Positions 46,835-58,227 of a stretch of DNA of 64,000 bases are shown here, piece after piece. This DNA is from Diorhabda sublineata. Lineage: Eukaryota; Arthropoda; Insecta; Coleoptera; Chrysomelidae. The DNA lies in NCBI RefSeq assembly GCF_026230105.1, contig NC_079481.1:32712489-32776488 (forward strand). The letters are read 5' to 3'. The notes under the pieces are model-generated. The model was given only the letters and a program-made list of their open reading frames with translations. It did no database searches and was not told the origin of the DNA. Position numbers and translations under genes: made by a program. Within the stretch, counting starts at the first letter, position 1. Every line of letters starts with the position of its first letter.

Positions 46835-49460
46835 GGCTCCGCGGCTCCGCTTTAGATAGCCCACGCGCAAGGTCCAATTTTGGAACAATTTCTCCAACAT
46901 ATCGGTCTCAATATTGACTTCCAGTGCGTCAATCGTTGCTGGTTTATCCCTGTAGACATGGCCCCACAAGAAATAGTCCAAAGAAGTTAAATCACAAGAT
47001 CCAGGCAGTCAATTCACGTGTCCACGGCTCCGCTTTAGATTTCCCATGCGCAAGGTCCAATTTTGGAACAATTTCTCCAACATATCGGCTTCAATATCGA
47101 CTTCCAGTGCGTCAATCGTTGCTGGTTTATCCCTGTAGACATGGCCCCACAAGAAATAGTCCAAAGGCGTTAAATCACAAGATCGAGGCGGCCAATTTAC
47201 GGGCCCACGGCTCCTCTTTAGTTATCCCATGCGCAAGGTCCAATTTTGGAACAATTTCTCCAACATATCGGTCTCAATATCGACTTCCAGTGCGTCAATC
47301 GTTGCTGGTTTATCCCTTTAGACATGGCACAACAAGAAATAGTCCAAAGGCGTTAAATCACACGATCGAGGCGGCCAATTTACGGGCCCACGGCTCCTCT
47401 TTAGTTATCCCATGCGCAAGGTCCAATTTTGGAACAATTTCATCAACATATCTGCCGGTATTTCACGAATAAACGTTTCAATATGAGTAAATCGTTGCTG
47501 GTTTATCCCTGTAGACATGGCCCCACAAGAAATAGTCCAAAGGCGTTAAATCACACGATCGAGGCGGCCAATTTACGGGCCCACGGCTCCTCTTTAGTTA
47601 TCCCATGCGCAAGGTCCAATTTTGGAACAATTTCTCCAACATATCGGTCTCAATATTGACTTCCAGTGCGTCAATCGTTGCTGGTTTATCCCTGTAGACA
47701 TGGCCCCACAAGAAACAGTCCAAAGGCGTTAAATCACACGATCGAGGCGGCCAATTTACGGGCCCACGGCTCCTCTTTAGTTATCCCATGCGCAAGGTCC
47801 AATTTTGGAACAATTTCATCAACATATCTGCCGGTATTTCACGAATAAACGTTTCAATATGAGTAAATCGTTGCTGGTTTATCCCTGTAGACATGGCCCC
47901 ACAAGAAATAGTCCAAAGGCGTTAAATCACACGATCGAGGCGGCCAATTTACGGGCCCACGGCTCCTCTTTAGTTATCCCATGCGCAAGGTCCAATTTTG
48001 GAACAATTTCTCCAACATATCGGTCTCAATATTGACTTCCAGTGCGTCAATCGTTGCTGGTTTATCCCTGTAGACATGGCCCCACAAGAAACAGTCCAAA
48101 GGCGTTAAATCACACGATCGAGGCGGCCAATTTACGGGCCCACGGCCCCTCTTTAGTTATCCCATGCGCAAGGTCCAATTTTGGAACAATTTCATCAACA
48201 TATCTGCCGGTATTTCACGAATAAACGTTTCAATATGAGTAAATCGTTGCTGGTTTATCCCTGTAGACATGGCTCCACAAGAAATAGTCCAAAGGCGTTA
48301 AATCACACGATCGAGGCGGCCAATTTACGGGCCCACGGCTCCTCTTTAGTTATCCCATGCGCAAGGTCCAATTTTGGAACAATTTCTCCAACATATCGGT
48401 CTCAATATTGACTTCCAGTGCGTCAATCGTTGCTGGTTTATCCCTGTAGACATGGCCCCACAAGAAACAGTCCAAAGGCGTTAAATCACACGATCGAGGC
48501 GGCCAATTTACGGGCCCACGGCCCCTCTTTAGTTATCCCATGCGCAAGGTCCAATTTTGGAACAATTTCATCAACATATCTGCCGGTATTTCACGAATAA
48601 ACGTTTCAATATGCGTAAATCGTTGCTGGTTTATCCCTGTAGACATGGCCCCACAAGAAATAGTCCAAAGGCGTTAAATCACACGATCGAGGCGGCCAAT
48701 TTACGGGCCCACGGCTCCTCTTTAGTTATCCCATGCGCAAGGTCCAATTTTGGAACAATTTCTCCAACATATCGGTCTCAATATTGACTTCCAGTGCGTC
48801 AATCGTTGCTGGTTTATCCCTGTAGACATGGCCCCACAAGAAACAGTCCAAAGGCGTTAAATCACACGATCGAGGCGGCCAATTTACGGGCCCACGGCCC
48901 CTCTTTAGTTATCCCATGCGCAAGGTCCAATTTTGGAACAATTTCATCAACATATCTGCCGGTATTTCACGAATAAACGTTTCAATATGAGTAAATCGTT
49001 GCTGGTTTATCCCTGTAGACATGGCCCCACAAGAAATAGTCCAAAGGCGTTAAATCACACGATCGAGGCGGCCAATTTACGGGCCCACGGCTCCTCTTTA
49101 GTTATCCCATGCGCAAGGTCCAATTTTGGAACAATTTCTCCAACATATCGGTCTCAATATTGACTTCCAGTGCGTCAATCGTTGCTGGTTTATCCCTGTA
49201 GACATGGCCCCACAAGAAACAGTCCAAAGGCGTTAAATCACACGATCGAGGCGGCCAATTTACGGGCCCACGGCCCCTCTTTAGTTATCCCATGCGCAAG
49301 GTCCAATTTTGGAACAATTTCATCAACATATCTGCCGGTATTTCACGAATAAACGTTTCAATATGCGTAAATCGTTGCTGGTTTATCCCTGTAGATATGG
49401 CACCACAAGAAATAGTCCAAAGGCGTTAAATCACACGATCCGAGCGGCCAATTCACGGGC
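46835..49460 (-). repeat. 183/193-bp satellite derived from mariner-like transposase, 376-bp higher-order repeat
   Basis: The motif tcgttgctggtttatccc recurs at 46933, 47116, 47299, 47492, 47675, 47868 and so on to 49372 (14 monomers). From 47299 onward spacings alternate 193 and 183 bp, giving a 376-bp A/B dimer; the B type carries catatctgccggtatttcac. Read on the minus strand, each unit encodes NWPPRSCDLTPLDYFLWGHV followed by YRDKPATIDALEVNIETDML. This is the third catalytic Asp block (CDL) and C-terminus of an IS630/Tc1/mariner-type transposase. The plus-strand frames of 60-182 codons here are products of the repeat, not genes. Confidence 0.93.
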
Positions 49461-49640
49461 CCCAAACTCTTCACCGAGGGCGGCTCTCAATTGGGTCGTG
49501 TGGCATGTCCAATTCTTCCATTTTGGACAGAAAAAATCGTCGATCATTACGCTGTAGCGCTCGCCATTCACAGTAACAGAAAATGGTTGAATTTGGTTTT
49601 TTTTGGCTAGGTGCTGGAACATAAAAATTGGGCATCTCCC
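49431..49640 (-). pseudogene. longer remnant of the transposase that gave rise to the 183/193-bp array
   Basis: Directly upstream (minus strand) of the last monomer the frame continues with MFQHLAKKNQIQPFSVTVNG then ERYSVMIDDFF, the stretch ahead of the second catalytic Asp in this transposase group. A deletion then fuses it to TCHTTQLRAALGEEFGAR. It marks one edge of the array as original element sequence. Confidence 0.75.
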
Positions 49641-50574
49641 GACGCGAAATCGACTGTTTCGTAACGCGTACGAGGGCGCCAGCGCGAACGCGAGCTTAAA
49701 AGTTTCTAAATAGAACTTTAGTCAGACGTTCTGGAAAGTTTGTTGAACAAATTTCTTTATTTATGACTTTTCCTTCTATGTACCACGTATCTATGAGAAT
49801 AAACTACTAGTGAATGTTCCCAAACAACGAGATTCGATAATAATCGATATAATTGTGAGAATATAAACCCAAGTAGTAGTAGTAGTTTTCTCAATAAGGC
49901 TTTAACCACGAAAAAAAAAATGTAAAATAATTCGAAAACGAGAAACATTCCCACAGATTGGGTTTAACAACCTTACCACGGATAAATACGATTATTGATC
50001 GATGTCGATTATCATTTTAGTTTCGGCGTATAATTTGTTTTATTTAAAAATTTTTAAAATTCAAATTTCGCGTCAATAACGAAACATTGTGCGCGCAAAA
50101 AATTTTTTCGTTCGTTATTAACGATCGACACAAAAATATCGATAAACGATTCGTCCTTGACATTTTTCAATTAGTCCGTAGGGCTAAATGGTAAATCTTA
50201 TCGGTGCGATTTGTGTCAGTTGTCGAGTAGTGAATGCGTTTTGAGGATTCGTGCGTGCGCCGTAGTGCATCTGACAATTTCCAGCCAGGGGCCGACGATA
50301 CCTATTTTTACGACAATCGCGTGTGCCATGCGAGGGAGTGCAACCGATGCCGGTCAAGCTCTTCGATAATACGTGTTTGCCAAATCTACAATTATTCATC
50401 GATATTCGGGAAATATTCGGCCAAGTTCTCGGTTAAACTATAAAGCAAGATAGATACCTCGAAATGACATTAAGACAAGATGGAGGGCTGGAACAAGATA
50501 TAAATAAGTTGATTGACACAACTGAAAGATTATTAAGACACAGTTCATAGCCGAAAAGAAATTATTAAAACAAA
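49641..50574. other. no gene supported; candidate initiator promoter
   Basis: A plus-strand TCAGTT at 50216-50221 (A at 50218) is followed 27 bp later by ggattcgtgcg, a spacing and sequence resembling an insect Inr plus DPE promoter. A 69-codon frame starts at 50234. No downstream gene is identified, so it may be chance or a first exon. Confidence 0.3.
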
Positions 50575-50925
50575 TACGAAGGCTGCTACTCAAGTTGTAA
50601 GACATGACAACACATTTGACAAGTGATGTGTCAAATCTGACATTGGCATCATAAAGTTTGACATTTTTTATTCGTGGAACGTACTCAGAATGTGTCATCA
50701 TACTTTGCAACTTGAAACATTCAAATTGGTCAAAAAATAGGGACGGGACAAAAATATAATGCGAGGTCAAGGTTTTTCCACGTGTTTTTGAGTAGAATTG
50801 ATTCAAACTCATACAAAAATGTATTGATCTTAATGGAAAATACTTTGAAACACAATAAAACCATGTCCAATTATAAATATCTGTTTTAATTTGTTTATCT
50901 CGAAACTTGAGTAGCAACCCTCGTA
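50575..50925. mobile_element. mariner-type non-autonomous element, 351 bp
   Basis: The left end is tacgaaggctgctactcaag and the right end read in reverse is tacgagggttgctactcaag, 18 of 20 positions identical, flanked by TA. The interior has a minus-strand frame of about 100 codons overlapping 50438-50917 (VSKYFPLRSIHFCMSLNQFY) that is not transposase. Confidence 0.85.
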
Positions 50926-51599
50926 TATAAAAAGTAACACATCAAAAGAAAGGAAACAGGATTAAGTAATAAATAAGTTATTTAGTATAATTTTTTTTAT
51001 TTAAGATAAAAATTAAAATTTCAAAATTTGTTTCACCAAAATAAAGAATAAATTGTTTATTAAACATTAAAAATCAAGTTACTGTACGAAAATGCAAATT
51101 ACGATTCTATAGAACTCCGGCAACACCGCATCAGTTCACACGCTTCTGGCTCACGCTTTTGCCATGATGAATCTGAACGTCAACAAATAATTAGCTGTTC
51201 AAACTAATCAACCGAATGGAATTAACTGCATGAATCAAATCTATTAGAATCTTTCTTATTTACTAATTTACTAATTTACTAATTTACTAATCTATCTTAT
51301 TTACGATAATTTTGATTACTAACAATTTGATTTGGATAAATTTGGCGTTTTTGAGTTTATTTTTTATAAAATGCATTCGCTGAAAGATATTTAACAAGTT
51401 TAAGGTAAAAGTGAGAACAAAAATACGTTACATGTGTATACGTACGAGGTACGTTCAATTGTTTCTGAATTTTGTAGGACTTTCGTATCGTACCGGTGAC
51501 GGATGTGGATGCTGTTTGGTATAAAAATTGGGTTGGAGATGAGGATTGAAAATACTGAAACTGTAAATTCGCAAAATGGTTCCCTAGGTCGGTCCTGTC
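50926..51599. other. intergenic, no gene supported
   Basis: AT-rich, with a short actaattt repeat (about 51260-51290). A gtacgaggtacgttcaattg near 51445 resembles a mariner terminus without a visible partner. Confidence 0.4.
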
Positions 51600-53910
51600 C
51601 AGCTACTATGGAATTTTAAAAATTCGGCGTATTCGCGCGGCGCTTTTTTCGTGCGAAAGCGCCATTGATATTTCCTTTCAGATTTTTTATTATTTCTTGT
51701 AAATAATTTCTAGGACAGTCAAATTATTTCTTTCGTTTCTTTTTTTTCTAGAACTTTGTAGAATTTTATTTAGGTATATAAATGATTTGTGTAAACGTAA
51801 CTTGTGTGTGTTTATTCAATCACCTCACGATAAAAAATAATGTAAATAAATATGAAAAACGTTACAATACGCAACCATATAATGAGAAAATGGAAAAGGG
51901 TGGACGTATTCGCGCGGCGCCTGTTTCGCGCGGCATCTTTTACATTTTTATAAATGGCGGAAGCGCCTTTGATGTTTCCTTTCAGATTTTTTTTAGTAGC
52001 AGGCGGTTTATTTCTTGTAAATAATTTCTAGGAAAGTCTATTTATTCCTTTTGTTTTTTTTTTCTCTAGAACTTTGTAGAATTTTATTTAGGTATATAAA
52101 TGATTTGTGTGTGTTTATTCATTCACCTCACGATAAAAAATAATGTAAATAAATATGAAAAACGTTACAATACGCAACCATATAATGAGAAAATGGAAAA
52201 GGGTGGACGTATTCGCGCGGCGCCTGTTTCGCGCGGCATCTTTTACATTTTATATAAATGGCGGAAGCGTCTTTGATGTTTCCTTTCAGATTTTTTTTAG
52301 TAGCAGGCGGTTTATTTCTTGTAAATAATTTCTAGGTAAGTCTATTTATTCCTTTTGTTTTTTTTTTCTCTAGAACTTTGTAGAATTTTATTTAGGTATA
52401 TAAATGATTTGTGTGTGTTCATTCATTCACCTCACGATAAAAAATAATGTAAATAAATATGAAAGACGTTACAATACGCAACCATATAATGAGAAAATGA
52501 AAAAGGGTGGACGAATTCGCGCGGCGCCTGTTTCGCGCGGCATCTTTTACATTTTATATAAATGGCGGAAGCGCCTTTGATGTTTCCTTTCAGATTTTTT
52601 TTAGTAGCAGGCGGTTTATTTCTTGTAAATAATTTCTAGGAAAGTCTATTTATTCCTTTTGTTTTTTTTTTCTCTAGAACTTTGTAGAATTTTATTTAGG
52701 TATATAAATGATTTGTGTGTGTTTATTCATTCACCTCACGATAAAAAATAATGTAAATAAATATGAAAAACGTTACAATACGCAACCATATAATGAGAAA
52801 ATGGAAAAGGGTGGACGTATTCGCGCGGCGCCTGTTTCGCGCGGCATCTTTTACATTTTATATAAATGGCGGAAGCGTCTTTGATGTTTCCTTTCAGATT
52901 TTTTTTAGTAGCAGGCGGTTTATTTCTTGTAAATAATTTCTAGGAAAGTCTATTTATTCCTTTTGTTTTTTTTTTCTCTAGAACTTTGTAGAATTTTATT
53001 TAGGTATATAAATGATTTGTGTGTGTTCATTCATTCACCTCACGATAAAAAATAATGTAAATAAATATGAAAGACGTTACAATACGCAACCATATAATGA
53101 GAAAATGAAAAAGGGTGGACGAATTCGCGCGGCGCCTGTTTCGCGCGGCATCTTTTACATTTTTATAAATGGCGGAAGCGCCTTTGATGTTTCCTTTCAG
53201 ATTTTTTTTAGTAGCAGGCGGTTTATTTCTTGTAAATAATTTCTAGGAAAGTCTATTTATTCCTTTTGTTTTTTTTCTCTAGAACTTTGTAGAATTTTAT
53301 TTAGGTATATAAATGATTTGTGTTTATTTATTCACCTCACGATAAAAAATAATGTAAATAAATATGAAAAACGTTACAATACGCAACCATATAATGAGAA
53401 AATGGAAAAGGGTGGACGTATTCGCGCGGCGCCTGTTTCGCGCGGCATCTTTTACATTTTTATAAATGGCGGAAGCGCCTTTGATGTTTCCTTTAAGTTT
53501 TTTTTAGTAGCAGGCGGTTTATTTCTTGTAAATAATTTCTAGGAAAGTCTATTTATTCCTTTTGTTTTTTTTTTCTCTAGAACTTTGTAGAATTTTATTT
53601 AGGTATATAAATGATTTGTGTTTATTCATTCACCTCACGATAAAAAATAATGTAAATAAATATGAAAAACGTTACAATACGCAATCATATAATGAGAAAA
53701 TGGAAAAGGGTGGACGTATTCGCGCGGCGCCTGTTTCGCGCGGCATCTTTTACATTTTTATAAATGGCGGAAGCGCCTTTGATGTTTCCTTTCAGATTTT
53801 TTTTAGTAGCAGGCGGTTTATTTCTTGTAAATAATTTCTAGGAAAGTCTATTTTTTTCGTTTCTTTTTTTTCTAGAACTTTGCAGAATTTTTTTAGGTAT
53901 ATAAATGAAT
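51600..53910. repeat. 297-304-bp tandem array with TATA-like motif and CpG-rich core, 7-8 copies
   Basis: The motif tggacgtattcgcgcggc lies at 51901, 52204, 52508 (gaattc variant), 52812, 53116 (gaattc variant), 53413 and 53711; a degraded copy is near 51625. The variants alternate, so copies 2-5 form a 608-bp dimeric higher-order repeat. Each unit has a CpG-rich core (cgcgcggcgcctgtttcgcg) in otherwise AT-rich DNA, plus a tatataaatg box. The repeated 74-90-codon frames are artefacts of the unit. Confidence 0.95.
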
Positions 53911-54150
53911 TGCGTAAGCGCCTAGCCGGTCGATAACTGATCAATTATCAGTTATCCCCGCCAGTAGGGATAAGAACGGAGCCGGTCTCCTGTTTCACTC
54001 ACTTTAGAGTTGTCGGCCATTTTTTTTGTTTTATTTGTGTATCGATCGTAGTATTCTAATTTTTCTGTGTAACTTTCATTACTATCATCGTAAATTCATC
54101 ATTTATTTCCAGTGCGATAATTATTCAGTCACAAAAACGGCAATTACCGT
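53911..54150 (+). other. unique sequence after the last TATA box, with a hairpin; LTR- or promoter-like
   Basis: Downstream of the last tatataaatg the repeat ends and unique sequence begins. It contains a perfect 10-bp inverted repeat, gataactgat/atcagttatc, at 53932-53941 and 53947-53956 with a 5-base loop. The arrangement (repeated TATA-bearing upstream units, then a unique leader) would suit a promoter or an LTR with an amplified U3, but no primer-binding site or coding region follows. Confidence 0.35.
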
Positions 54151-56459
54151 ACCTGTACATGTTGTATATAATTTTTTTTGAAAATAGACCAGACGAAAAA
54201 ATCATTTGAATCAGATTCCTTCGACTAGCATTCCAGTATGAGTCTGATGTTGAATATTATGCTCATTCCAAAGTGGTCATACGTAATTTGGACAAGGAAT
54301 GCCCGAATTATTTTTGAAAATATTTCCTAAAAATAATGTATATGGCAAACCAACGTTGTCGAAGACCTTTTATCAGCAAAAGCCGATAAAAATAGTATAA
54401 AGATTAAGAAATCGATTTTTTTGGATTTAGAAAATTTTGCATTTGATTCAAAGTCGCCCAAACTTGAACTTGATTTTTTTTTAAAACAGACATAATAATA
54501 AATATCAACATACGTAATACATTAGTCATTAATATTTATATGATATTTGATAAAAGATATATTATTTTAATGGTGGCACAATGCCCAGATTTTTTTTAAT
54601 AATGTTTTACCGAAAATCTCAAGTAAAACATTTTTTATACTGAAAGTTATAAGCGGGGAAATCCAGACGTATCCTTTTTTATGTTAAAACATTTTGGCAT
54701 TTTGTACGAAAATTGATTACAATAAAAAAATCTCGGAAAATGGTTTTCTACACCTGTTTCCAAGTATTGGAATGTTTAATGCGAGCGAACTTTTAATAAG
54801 CATTAAGTAATTGCGGTAGATAAGCATTTTGACTTCGGCGACTATATGGCAAAAGGTATCTCTTTTGAAGGCTGCCACTCCACTGAGCATTGAGGAAAGC
54901 ATCTCCAGGGAAATGGGGTGCCAAAGAAACGAATTTGGATACTGAGTATCCCTCCATCAAACGCCTATGTCGAAAGTGACAAGTCCGGAAACTACTGCAG
55001 TGTATTGTCAAAAAACTGTAGGCAAAAGCTTGTAAAAACCAAAAAACAAAAATAAGCCGTTTCCAGAGTACTTTCTAGAATATATTTGATTTGAATTGGC
55101 AAGTGATTGTGCATTTTTTTTGCACTGTAAAATATTGAGCCCTTAACTAATTTTGAACGTGAAGTTGTTCCTAAGTGGAGCCGTGCAACGATCTTTCTGT
55201 AATTCGAGAATCTCGCTTACGAATTAGGCAAATGGATTCAAAGATGAATAAGGAAGTCCCCGCAGTGAGCGCTGCTGTACACCTCTCTTTTATAGATTGA
55301 AGATTCGCTCAAATTGACTCGCACCACTCGTACCCCAGAAGGTCATATCGACTGGGCGACTCAATAAGGGCATAACAGACTGTTGAGGAGGTGGATAAGT
55401 TCAGTTTTTTGGAAACTGTTTTCGGCGCAAAACAATATGACAGGGAGATGAGTTGGACTGAATTTTTGTTTAATTCTAAACAAGATAACCAGGATTGATA
55501 ACCAAAAAAAAATCACAGTGGAAAAAGTGGTAAAAGATGGTTTTTTTTTGGTTCAGTTATTAATTTTCTGTCTTGTTACATATTTTACAAAATTTGTAGC
55601 TTTTTTGTTGCTGTTTAAGTTGCCGAAGCCGCGATTTTGTTGTTTAAGTCGTTCACGAAAAATATCAATTACTACTAAATTCATATAAGCCCCTGTACAA
55701 GCAATATATAAATTTGGATACTTTCTTAATGATGCAACAGATTCGAAACGTTTCAGTAAAAATTTTTCACACGTATTAAAACGGGACAAACGGTTTTTGC
55801 GGACCCAGTAATTCAGATAAAATTAGATTCGATGAAATATGAAGTTCAAGGATGTATAAAAAATTGTAACATTAAATTTATAAATATTACTCATGGCAGA
55901 TTCGTATCAACAACTTTTCGTGAAATAGAAAATGTTGTAAAAGATTTTTTTTGCGATCTATACGAGGCACATCCATTGAGCACGTCCACGTCCACGCGCA
56001 GAGCAATATTTTATGAAGTGGGATTTCTATTTGAACAGCATTTTTTTACCTTTACACGTAGAAATTCTCAAAGTCGGGTTTTAAATAATTACGATTAAGA
56101 CTTTCTTGGAAGCTTCGAAAGCAGACTAACCAACAAAACAGTTAGAGCTTATCTCTAATTAGTTTCACTATTTATTTTAAAAATACTTGTCCTAGTTCGA
56201 ATAATTTCGCTATTTAAAACCGAAAAAAAAAAAAAAAATTCGTCTGTCAGAAAACCTTGTCGGAGACATTCAAACTATCATTAGCAGTAGACGACTTAAT
56301 TAATTATTTTTCCGTTACGGGGGTGATTTGATTATAACATGTACAGTATTTTTCACAAACTATACTACCGAAACCTATTCGATAAAACCCAGAATTTAAT
56401 TTGATGTAATATTTCGACGTGAGTTTGGATTACATGACCTAAATCAGTGCGATTCAATA
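54151..56459. other. no gene supported; two unrecognised frames
   Basis: Minus-strand 55553-55789 (78 codons, including FESVASLRKYPNLYIACTGA) and plus-strand 55832-56098 (88 codons, including NCNIKFINITHGRFVSTTFR) have protein-like composition but no motif I know and no splice evidence. They may be relics of transposons. Confidence 0.3.
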
Positions 56460-57480
56460 GTGGGTCAGAAAGTTCGAAGCTACCGGTTCGACTCTAACTC
56501 AGAAGCCTACGGGACGTCCCATATCGAACTTCGGTATCCAGAACATTTGAAATTACACCCGTATAAGATTCAACTTGTGCAGAAATTACAGCCAAATGAT
56601 TTAATTTTTGTTGGAATATTCTGTTTTCCGACCAAGCCCATTTTCACTTGAATGCTTTTCCCCGCGATATGTGCCAGTGAGTTTTCACCAATTTGAGATC
56701 TAGATTCGAGAATTTTCCAGATGTATATTCCAAATAAGACGGAAAATTCTTCAAGTTCGATTCGGTTCAAGTTCGGCAACGCCGTCGAAAAACATTAAAC
56801 GAACCATGCTCGTGTTTCAGACGTAGCAGAAATTCTTAAAAACGGGCTCTGTTGTCGACGCGCCGCGTTCCGAACGACCTGTATCTGTAATAACTAACGA
56901 AAATAAGTAAACAGTGGCGCCGACGCTGACAAATACCATCCGCCACTCTTTCAGGCATTTCACGAAGATCATTTCGATCGCAGATTGGAATTTTGCGAGT
57001 GGTACCTCGGATGCAGTCACGATGATCCGCACTTTCAACATTTGTGGTCGCACTGAAGCAACCCTCAAGCTGAACGATCGGTATAACTGAACCGACCAGA
57101 ATCCTCACGTCTCAATTGAGGAGGAATTTAACCTGCCCGGGGTGTGTCCAAAGTTATCTGGAGAAAAGCTCGAAGATTTTCGTGGCAAATGGACAACGAT
57201 CCAACACTCATATAAGATGGAGCTCGAAGCTTTTGGAGAATGGATAGGCAGACCAGGATTCGTTGATTGGTCCGCAAGGTCATGTGACGTGATACCCTGC
57301 GATTTTTTCCTGCGGTGCCTCCTCAGAACCGCGTATTTGCAAGAGAACGACGTAATTTTTCCTACCTCGGATTCGTTGAGAAACGTTGCCATAAATGCAT
57401 TGATCAAGATGGGCTTCAATTTGAACACTTACTTTTTCGAAAATCCTTTTAATAAATTCATTTTGACGCTGCACGTTTAA
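56460..57480 (+). pseudogene. mariner/Tc-type transposase pseudogene
   Basis: The plus strand reads HPYKIQLVQKLQPND at about 56549-56600, the helix-turn-helix-to-DDE linker of this transposase group. Much further on (57230-57330) come FGEWIGRPGFVDWSARSCDV and IPCDFFLRCLL, the third catalytic Asp block, followed by SDSLRNVAINALIKMGFNLN. The middle is heavily rearranged. The PPRSCDLTP-type block is the same kind as that encoded by the 183/193-bp array. Confidence 0.75.
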
Positions 57481-58227
57481 TGCAAATTTCTTGCTATCGC
57501 TACTATCATGAAAAGTTATTTTACAGATTCTAAACTATATGTATATGAGTTCTTAAATGTTTTTTAAGTGTTGTATACAGTTTCTCCGGTTTTCAGCGGT
57601 TACATTTTCAACTTCAATGTTTATCAAATCGATTGCACTACTGTTCTAAAAATTTTTGAACGTTTGGGGGTGTATTCGGCATTAACGCACTTTGTTGCAC
57701 CACCGACCTAATTTTCCTAATTGTACTTTCAGGTTTGATGAACTACTCGAATAGTTGCGCTGACGTTTGAAATTGTTTTTATCTGCTGATAACGATGCTC
57801 GCTAATTTCACTTTTAGTTTGTTATATTTTAATGTTATTTATTTGGCAAACTAATTTATGAAAGTTATACGAGCGAATCAAGTTGGCGCTAGGGAACCGA
57901 ATATATTTATGTGTCTCATTGGAAATTTTTTTTTTTATTCATGCACCGTTAAACGAATTTCATTGGGCAACTGAAAATCATACTTGAATCCTCTTTGAGG
58001 TTAATAATTACTTTATTCAAATTAAATATTTCGTCGGGATATTTTATACGGTTACTTTAAATATAATTTAAATAATAATTAGGGCGTAAAATCTGCTCGT
58101 ACCACTTTGTTCATTGTCGGTAATTGTAACAATATACGGGATGTTTCTCGAAATTGAAGATCGATCTTTGTTTCGGATTTTTATTGCGATAATTAATTTA
58201 GATTATAAAATATTTTTTCTGTTAAAT
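57481..58227. other. intergenic, no feature recognised
   Basis: AT-rich DNA leading into the 569-bp array; no exon, RNA or transposon end is seen. Confidence 0.4.

Noticed and set aside
46924..49557. Plus-strand frames of 60-182 codons with repeated CRHGPTRNSP sequence
   Set aside because: They are the wrong strand of transposase-derived monomers; the minus strand gives the conserved transposase block.
51782..53834. Recurring 74-90-codon frames containing GGRIRAAPVSRGIFYIFING
   Set aside because: Each is one monomer of the ~300-bp array read between stops, with no motif and no conservation beyond that of the DNA repeat.
56485..56530. tRNA-like ggttcgactc motif
   Set aside because: No acceptor stem or anticodon arm pairs around it, and the segment lies beside transposase-derived sequence.
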